Of a stretch of 36,764 nt of DNA, positions 31,410 to 36,764 are shown piece after piece. A program made the position numbers and the translations under genes. The notes beneath the pieces were generated by a model. That model did not search any database. It worked only from the letters and a program-made list of their open reading frames with translations, and had not been told where the DNA came from. This DNA is from DATDCY01 sp031406795 [NCBI: Candidatus Rokuibacteriota bacterium] (GTDB lineage: Bacteria > JAUVQV01): contig JANOHV010000218.1 in NCBI GenBank assembly GCA_031406795.1, positions 1-36,764 of the forward strand, given 5' to 3'. Positions within the stretch are counted from its first letter, which is position 1. Each line of letters starts with the position of its first letter.

Positions 31410-32423
31410 TCACGGGGCAGTTTCGAATGCCGCGGCGCACGCACCCTGCGCCGCCCGCGGTTCGTGATAGCGGTTGAACAGCCGGTTGCCCAGCGGCACC
31501 AGCACGGCCACGGCCACCAGGCCGGCCAGCACGTCGATCACATAGTGATAGCGGCAGTAGATGGTCGAGAGGCAGAGCAGAACCACCATGACCAGGTGGA
31601 GGTAGCGGATGCGCAGCCGGTAGCGAAAGGAGAACCAGAGAGTGCAGATCGACGCCGCCACGTGACTGCTCGGCAGGGCCGCGCCGGGCGCCTCGAACAC
31701 GTCATAGATCAGGGCCATGATGCGGAAGAACGGGCCGCGGGTCACCTGCGGCGGAAAGGAAAGCAGCTCCGGCGCGACGAGCGCCAGGATGTCGGGGGGG
31801 AGCGTGAAGCCGCCGAGACTGCGGGAGAACAGCCGCGGCCCGATCACGGGCAGAAAGATGTAGATCAGGTAGCAGACATAGAACACGAAGGAGAGCACGC
31901 TCACGTAATGGAAGAATGCCTCGCGGCGGCGCAAGAACAACGCGATCCCGACCCCCGCGATCATCACGTAGTAGGAGAAGTAGGCGGCGTAGAACATCTC
32001 GCTCACCGGCAGCCAGGGCAGGCTGGCCATGAACTGCATGCTCGGCTGGAAGCCGAAGAGCGCCTGCTCCCAGCGGATGACCACCGGGTCCAGGCAGCCG
32101 GAGACGAACATCTGGCTGAGCATGCCGGACTCGCGGTAGAATGCCGCATACAGCAGGACTGGGTAGAAGTGGCGCAGAAAATCGACGACGCCCCCGCCTC
32201 TGCCGCGTTCGCCGGCGCGGACCAGCAGATGAACCAGCAGCAGGACTGCGGCGTGCGCCACGATCAGCCAGCCCCAGCCCGGCACCGTCTGGTTGTGGAA
32301 GAGCAGGACGAGCAGCCCCACCACCAGGATGTAGCCCTGGGTCACGTAATCGATGAATAGGTAGTGCTTGATCATGGTTTCGGCCTGGCTGCTCCATAAC
32401 GCCTCTGCTGCTCGGGCGCTCAT
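31410..32423 (-). CDS. PAP2-family membrane phosphatase/transferase, inositol-phosphorylceramide-synthase-like
   Basis: 337 residues, multi-spanning. Catalytic motifs: PSSH (251-254) within GAALPSSHVAAS, and RYHYVIDVLAG with H293 and D297. The YRYHY-x2-D form and the extra N-terminal helices resemble the AUR1-like branch of PAP2 rather than undecaprenyl-diphosphate phosphatases. It could dephosphorylate lipid phosphates or transfer a phospho-headgroup. The nearby CDP-alcohol phosphatidyltransferase supports a lipid role. An internal ATG (codon 17, 32375) also has GGAG upstream, so the start is uncertain. Confidence 0.82.
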   Translation of the reverse strand: MSARAAEALWSSQAETMIKHYLFIDYVTQGYILVVGLLVLLFHNQTVPGWGWLIVAHAAVLLLVHLLVRAGERGRGGGVVDFLRHFYPVLLYAAFYRESGMLSQMFVSGCLDPVVIRWEQALFGFQPSMQFMASLPWLPVSEMFYAAYFSYYVMIAGVGIALFLRRREAFFHYVSVLSFVFYVCYLIYIFLPVIGPRLFSRSLGGFTLPPDILALVAPELLSFPPQVTRGPFFRIMALIYDVFEAPGAALPSSHVAASICTLWFSFRYRLRIRYLHLVMVVLLCLSTIYCRYHYVIDVLAGLVAVAVLVPLGNRLFNRYHEPRAAQGACAAAFETAP

Positions 32424-32481
32424 TGCTGCGGTTACTCCCGGCTCACGGGAGCGTGATTTTCAGGCCTTGGGCCATCCGTGT

Positions 32482-32712
32482 CAAGCTCTTGCGGACGACC
32501 CAGATCCGCGCGTACGCGCGGATCCAGCAGGAGAGGAGACATTTCAACCGCCGAAAAAGCAGGATTTCTTGCAGGTAGCACGGTGTGCCAGAGGTCAAGC
32601 ATCCCTTGCGATTAGATATGAGCAACGACTTGGATGAACCGGACCAGGTGACAAGCCTGACTCTCCTGATCCGCGCGTTACGCGCGGATTTGGGGACGCC
32701 GCTTTGACAAAC
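32482..32712. repeat. Two palindromic elements in inverted orientation (REP/MITE-like)
   Basis: Left element: a perfect 22-base palindrome (32503-32524, GATCCGCGCG and its complement) flanked by CCCA and CAGCAGGAGAG. Right element: ATCCGCGCG-TTA-CGCGCGGAT (32669-32689), flanked in the opposite order by CTCTCCTG and TTTGGGGA. The flanks match as reverse complements, so about 50 bases are repeated inverted with about 125 bases between them. This 357-base gap (32424-32780) has no convincing gene; a 108-codon minus-strand frame across it has no recognisable content. Confidence 0.65.
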
Positions 32713-32780
32713 TTCCGCCCTTGCCCGTAGAATCGCCGCCATCGCGATCGAAAACCCACGGATGGGCAACCCGACGGAAC

Positions 32781-33998
32781 ATGAGAATCCTCTACAGCTA
32801 CGACCGGCCGCTGCCCAACACCGGCGCCGACGCCGAGCAGGTGGTCAACACGCTCTCGTCGCTGGCGCGCCGTGGCCACCGCACCGCGCTGCTGATACCC
32901 GGCCCCGTGGGCGGCCCCGGCGACGCCGAGGCGATCCGCGCCTATTTTCAGGTGAGCGGCGATCTCGCGGTCCACGTGCTCAGGTGGCGCTACCACCGGA
33001 TTCGCGCGCTCGAGAAGTGGTCGCATGCATTTCGGGCTCCGCGGCACGCCGCGGTCGCCGCTGCGGATCTGGTCTACACGCGTAATCTTCCCGGCGCGTG
33101 GAGCTTTCTCCGCGCCGGCCGGCGGGTGGTGTACGAACACTTTCGCCCCTGGGGCGACCAGTTCCCGCCGCTGCAACCGTTCTTGCGGGGCATCCTCCGG
33201 CACCCGAACCTGGCCGGCGCGATTTTCCACTCCCGCCACTGCCTCGAGAGCTACCGCCGCATCGGCGTGCCCGGAGAACGGCTGCTCGTCGCCCACAACG
33301 GCTGGGACCCCGGCCGGATCGATCCGCGGCTCACCCGCGCCGAAGCGCGGTCGCGGCTCGGCCTGGAGCCGAATCGCTTCACCGTCGTCTACAGCGGCCG
33401 GCTGAACACCCGCAAGGGGCTCGACATCATTCTCGCGGCCGCGCGCGAGGCCCCGGAGATCGCCTTCGTACTCGTTGGATCCGAGGGCGAGGGGCCGATC
33501 GAAGCGCACGCGAAGACGCTCGCCAACGTGCGCGTCGTCGGGTGGCAGAAGTTCAAGGACATCTCGCCCTGGCTCCACGCCGCCGACGTGCTGGTGCTCC
33601 CGCCGAGCCTCGAGCCGCTCCAGAAGCACGGCAACACGGTGCTGCCGATCAAACTCTTTCTCTACCTCGCCGCGGGGCGCGTCGTTCTCGCCCCGATCGC
33701 GCCCGACACCGCGGAGCTTCTCACCGACGAGGTGAACGCCGCCCTCGTGCCGGCCGGCGATCTGGCGGCAACGATTCGGACGTTGCGCGCACTCGCGGCC
33801 GACCCGGCGCGGGCGGCGCGGCTGGCCGCCGGCGCGCTGCGCACAGCGCAGGGGTTGACCTGGGACGCGCGGGCCGCGCGGATCGAGCGCTTCCTGCTGG
33901 AGCGCCTCGCGGCCGCACCAGAGGTTCGCCCGGCCGCCGATCCGTGGACGGCGCGCTGCTGGGCGGGGGAGGTCGGGCGCTGGCTGCTTCGCCGCTGA
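32781..33998 (+). CDS. GT4-family glycosyltransferase
   Basis: 405 residues from MRILYSYDRPLPNTGADAEQV; 20 upstream in-frame codons are dropped because the N-terminal strand begins here. It has a GT-B fold: TGADAEQVVNTLSSLARRGH loop, VYSGRLNTRKGLDIILAAA at the start of the C-terminal domain and VVGWQKFKDISPWLHAADVLVLPPS. The retaining-GT E-x7-E region is degenerate (SLEPLQKHGNTVLPIKLFLYLAAG). A nucleotide-sugar donor and an envelope glycan acceptor are expected. First of a three-gene polysaccharide operon. Confidence 0.85.
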   Translation: MRILYSYDRPLPNTGADAEQVVNTLSSLARRGHRTALLIPGPVGGPGDAEAIRAYFQVSGDLAVHVLRWRYHRIRALEKWSHAFRAPRHAAVAAADLVYTRNLPGAWSFLRAGRRVVYEHFRPWGDQFPPLQPFLRGILRHPNLAGAIFHSRHCLESYRRIGVPGERLLVAHNGWDPGRIDPRLTRAEARSRLGLEPNRFTVVYSGRLNTRKGLDIILAAAREAPEIAFVLVGSEGEGPIEAHAKTLANVRVVGWQKFKDISPWLHAADVLVLPPSLEPLQKHGNTVLPIKLFLYLAAGRVVLAPIAPDTAELLTDEVNAALVPAGDLAATIRTLRALAADPARAARLAAGALRTAQGLTWDARAARIERFLLERLAAAPEVRPAADPWTARCWAGEVGRWLLRR

Positions 33999-34075
33999 CG
34001 GTCGGGATAGCCGGCGGCCGCGAAGCTGCTGCCGGGAGCGGCCGGTCTTCGCTCACGGCGAAGAACGGGACCGGC

Positions 34076-35266
34076 TTGACCGAACCGCGCCGCGATCCCG
34101 ACGGCAAGCCATCCGCCGCGCTGTGGCGAAATAATTTTCTCCCGTATTCGGAAACCTTCATCCATGACCAGCTCCGCTTCCATGAACGCTACCGCGCCGT
34201 CGTCTTCTGCCGCCTGCGGCTCAACGCGGAGCTCTTTCCCCACGAACCGACCGTTGCGCTCGAAGAGATCCCGCGCGGCGGCTCGAAGCTCGCAGCGCTG
34301 GGGTACGGCCTGTTCGGCGTGTCGCCCCGCTTCGACCGCGAGCTTGAACGATACCGCGTGAAGATCTGCCACGCCCACTTCGGCCACAACGGCGCATTCG
34401 CGCTGCCCTTCGCGAAGCGGCATCGCCTGCCGCTCGTCGTCTCGCTGCACGCGCACGACGTCACGGTGCTCGGCAGCACGGAGCGGTTCCGGCCGGCCTG
34501 GTGGCGGTACACGCTGCGGCTCAAAGCGTTGTTCGACTACACCGCGGCGTTCCTCGCCACATCGGCCGAGATCAGGGAGCTGATCGTTGCCGCTGGTTGC
34601 CCGCCCGCGAAGGTCCGCGTCCACCACCTGGGGATCGACCTCGACCAGTTCGCACCGCGAACCCGGCGGACCGAAGGCGACAGCGCGCCTCTCGTCGTCA
34701 TGGTCGGGCGCTTCGTCGAGAAGAAGGGGCACGAGTACGGACTGCGCGCCTTCGCCGCGGCCCGGCGCCGCGGGCTGAACCCGCGTCTGGTGATCGCCGG
34801 CGACGGGCCGCTCAGAGACCGCTACGAGCGGCTCATCGCCGAACTCGGGCTCGGCGGATCGGTCGAGCTCCCCGGCGCCCTCCGCCACGAACAGATCCGC
34901 GCCCTGCTCGCCGCCGCCGCCGTCGTCCTGACGCCGAGCGTCGTCGCGCGAACGGGGGACCGCGAGGGCGGACTCACGTTCGCGAAAGAGGCGTCCGCCT
35001 GTGCGGTCCCGGTCGTCGGCACGCACCACGGCGGAATTCGAGAAATCATCGACGACGGCGTGACCGGGTACCTCGTCGCGGAGCGCGACGCCGAAGCGCT
35101 CGGCGAGCGCTTGTGCGCGATTCTTCAGAACCCGACGCTCGGAAATCGCCTCGGAGCCGCCGCGCGAGCGAAGATGGAGCGGGAGTACGATATCGTGAAG
35201 CAGATGCGGGAGCTCGAGGCGATCTATGACGAGGTGATCGCCGCCCGCCGGTGTAATCTCCCCTGA
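34076..35266 (+). CDS. GT4-family glycosyltransferase, colanic/exopolysaccharide type
   Basis: About 396 residues. The N-terminus RNNFLPYSETFIHDQLRFH is typical of exopolysaccharide glycosyltransferases of the WcaL/AmsK kind. Then come HAHFGHNGAFALPFAKRH, SLHAHDVTVLG, MVGRFVEKKGHEYGLRAF, the GDGPLRDRYERLI loop, and the catalytic region REGGLTFAKEASACAVPVVGTHHGGIREII. The frame is open far upstream; TTG 34076, nine bases after ACGGGA, is the best start, but later ones are possible. It follows the first transferase by 77 bases and precedes the flippase by two. Confidence 0.82.
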   Translation: MTEPRRDPDGKPSAALWRNNFLPYSETFIHDQLRFHERYRAVVFCRLRLNAELFPHEPTVALEEIPRGGSKLAALGYGLFGVSPRFDRELERYRVKICHAHFGHNGAFALPFAKRHRLPLVVSLHAHDVTVLGSTERFRPAWWRYTLRLKALFDYTAAFLATSAEIRELIVAAGCPPAKVRVHHLGIDLDQFAPRTRRTEGDSAPLVVMVGRFVEKKGHEYGLRAFAAARRRGLNPRLVIAGDGPLRDRYERLIAELGLGGSVELPGALRHEQIRALLAAAAVVLTPSVVARTGDREGGLTFAKEASACAVPVVGTHHGGIREIIDDGVTGYLVAERDAEALGERLCAILQNPTLGNRLGAAARAKMEREYDIVKQMRELEAIYDEVIAARRCNLP

Positions 35267-35268
35267 CC

Positions 35269-36764
35269 ATGGAAGAGAGCCGGCCGGTGTCCACGCTTTC
35301 CGAAAGCCAGCGCGCCATCGCCCGGGGCGCCGGCGTCAACATCCTCGGGACCATCGGCAAGGCGCTGACCCCGGTCTTCTTCATCCTCGTCACCCGGCTC
35401 TACGGCCCGCACGACATGGGCCTCTTCTATCTGGCATTCGTCTTCCTCGACAGCCTGGTCACCAGCCTGACCGTGAGCGGGTTCAACGACGGGGTGCTGA
35501 TCTACGCCTCGCAGTGGGCCGACAAGCCCGAGCGGGAGGCGGAGTTCTACCGCGTTCTCGCCAATGGCCTGGTGCTGACCCTGAGCATCGCCGGCGGGGT
35601 GCTGCTTCTCGTGCACTTCGGCGGGCTGGGGTGGCTGCTCGCCCGGTACGGGCAGCCGCAGATCGCGGAGTCGGTGCTGTTCATGGCCTGGGCGCTGCCG
35701 TTCGTCTGCATCCCGATCATCGTGGTCGCCGCCACGAAATCCCTGATGATCATGAAGTGGGACGCCCTGGTCTACGGATTCTGCAAGCCCGCCCTGCTGA
35801 TCGCCACCACGGTCGGCTTCCGATTCTTCGACGCTGGCCTGCCGGGGCTCTGGCGCAGCTACGTGCTCACCCATGTCGCGCTGACCGGCATCGCGCTGTA
35901 CATCTTCCGGCGCCACTTCTCCTTCCGCAAGCTGTTCCGCCAGATCCGCCGCTTCCGCTATCTCCCCGCGCTCGTTGGCTACGCCGTCCCGCAGAATCTC
36001 AACATGACCTTCAACTCCTTCATCAACAACCTCGACGTCATGATGCTGGGTTACTACGGCGTGAGCCCGGAACTCATCGGCTTCTACGGCATGGGCGCCC
36101 AGATCGTGATCAACCTGCGCCAGGTCCGGCTGGTCTTCTCCGGTGCCTATGCCCCCGTCATCTCCCGCCTCTGGGCCGAGCGCAACCGCGAGGAGATGAA
36201 CCGCTCTTTCTCCATGGTCTTTCGCTGGACGACGACGTTCGCCTTCCCGGTCGCGCTGCTGATCCTCGTCTTCCGGCAGGATCTGCTGCGGCTCTTCCAC
36301 AGCAGCTACACCAGCGACACGACGTTCATGATCCTGCTGTTGATTCCGGCGCTGCTGAACTGTTCCATCGGCCTCGCCGGCAATCTGATGGCGATGACCG
36401 GGCACTCCCTCTGGAACCTGACCAACTCCCTGTCCATCGCCGGCGCCAGCGTGCTGTTCAACGCGCTGCTCATCCCGCGGTACGGCATCCTGGGCGCGGC
36501 CGGCGCGTCGGCGCTGGCCGGCACGCTGATCTATTCCCTGGTGCTCCTCGAGGCCCGACTCGTCCTGGGGGCCTCGCTGGCCTGGAGGCGCATCTACAAG
36601 CCGCTGGTGGCCATCGTCCCGGCCCTCGTGTTCACGCTGGTCTTCACCAGCCAGGGCTTCGCGACGCACCTGTCGCTGCGGGTGGTGCTGGCGCTGCTGA
36701 ACACGCTGTCGTTCGCGGCCGTTTTGGCGGCGCTCAAGCTGGACCCGGGCGACCGGGAAGCGCT
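35269..36764 (+). CDS. Polysaccharide flippase, Wzx/MATE-like (truncated by window end)
   Basis: ATG two bases after the preceding stop; the frame stays open for 498 codons to the window edge, so the C-terminus is missing. It has about 12-14 TM helices starting GVNILGTIGKALTPVFFILVTRLYG, the polysaccharide-synthesis-protein N-terminus. Further landmarks are PQNLNMTFNSFINNLDVMMLGYYG, a QVRLVFSGAYAPVISRLW helix, and PRYGILGAAGASALAGTLIY late in the frame. It would flip lipid-linked glycan made by the two glycosyltransferases across the inner membrane. A 481-residue antisense frame over it is a shadow. Confidence 0.88.
   Translation, partial: MEESRPVSTLSESQRAIARGAGVNILGTIGKALTPVFFILVTRLYGPHDMGLFYLAFVFLDSLVTSLTVSGFNDGVLIYASQWADKPEREAEFYRVLANGLVLTLSIAGGVLLLVHFGGLGWLLARYGQPQIAESVLFMAWALPFVCIPIIVVAATKSLMIMKWDALVYGFCKPALLIATTVGFRFFDAGLPGLWRSYVLTHVALTGIALYIFRRHFSFRKLFRQIRRFRYLPALVGYAVPQNLNMTFNSFINNLDVMMLGYYGVSPELIGFYGMGAQIVINLRQVRLVFSGAYAPVISRLWAERNREEMNRSFSMVFRWTTTFAFPVALLILVFRQDLLRLFHSSYTSDTTFMILLLIPALLNCSIGLAGNLMAMTGHSLWNLTNSLSIAGASVLFNALLIPRYGILGAAGASALAGTLIYSLVLLEARLVLGASLAWRRIYKPLVAIVPALVFTLVFTSQGFATHLSLRVVLALLNTLSFAAVLAALKLDPGDREA

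Noticed and set aside
32443-32769. 108-codon minus-strand frame in the palindrome region
   Set aside because: Spans both palindromes and has no family features; more likely chance.
35224-36669. 481-residue minus-strand frame over the flippase
   Set aside because: The plus-strand frame is a multi-spanning flippase; it merely lacks a stop because the window ends.
1-36764. CRISPR arrays, tRNA, rRNA, IS elements
   Set aside because: No regularly spaced repeats, cloverleaf, rRNA signature or transposase was seen on reading.

Overview
The window is GC-rich, roughly 63-66 % by eye. It reads like a chromosomal segment of an anaerobic or facultative bacterium of the old Deltaproteobacteria (Desulfobacterota / Desulfuromonadota type). 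That placement is an inference from several -24/-12 (sigma-54) promoters, an NtrC-type activator, a CusCBA-type metal efflux operon, kinase-universal-stress-protein fusions and dispersed CCCCTAC-ended palindromes. There is no rRNA or marker gene to prove it.

Layout. (1) 1-2991: end of a DNA methyltransferase overlapping a BPTD_3080-type helicase-nuclease, a restriction-modification pair. (2) 3040-12700: a sulfur and sulfonate cluster. It holds a small siroheme sulfite-reductase-like protein with two ferredoxin clusters, a broken TusA-like gene, an intact TusA on the minus strand, a divergent GAF/sigma-54 activator with a one-base frameshift in its GAFTGA loop, an OsmC-like and a DsrE-like protein, a solute-binding-fold protein without a signal peptide (minus strand), a cysteate-synthase-like PLP enzyme, a fused ComDE-type sulfopyruvate decarboxylase, and a ThiF/MoeB activating enzyme with a JAMM protease and a ThiS/MoaD-like carrier ending in GG-HG. 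(3) 12800-21388: a sigma-54-controlled heavy-metal RND efflux operon with two outer-membrane factors, adaptor, pump and a Met/His-rich periplasmic protein. (4) 21419-25061, minus strand: metallophosphoesterase and two tandem Ser/Thr-kinase-UspA fusions. (5) 25153-28722, minus strand: a 48-residue membrane peptide, a sigma-54-driven MFS organic-acid-type symporter, and an NhaD-type antiporter. (6) 28857-32423: a small membrane protein, a CDP-alcohol phosphatidyltransferase, a DUF3943 outer-membrane protein and a PAP2 phosphatase. (7) 32424-32780: a gene-free stretch with two large palindromes in inverted orientation. (8) 32781-36764: two GT4 glycosyltransferases and a Wzx/MATE-like flippase that runs off the window.

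The most interesting part is region 2. The cysteate synthase and ComDE homologues are the archaeal (Methanosarcina-type) enzymes that turn phosphoserine plus sulfite into cysteate, and sulfopyruvate into sulfoacetaldehyde on the way to coenzyme M. Here they sit in a bacterial-looking neighbourhood beside a complete protein-thiocarboxylate sulfide-delivery set and persulfide carriers. A consistent but unproven reading is that sulfite feeds both a sulfonate branch and, after reduction, a thiol branch, as needed to make coenzyme M or a related mercapto-sulfonate. No aminotransferase or final thiol-forming enzyme is visible in the window.
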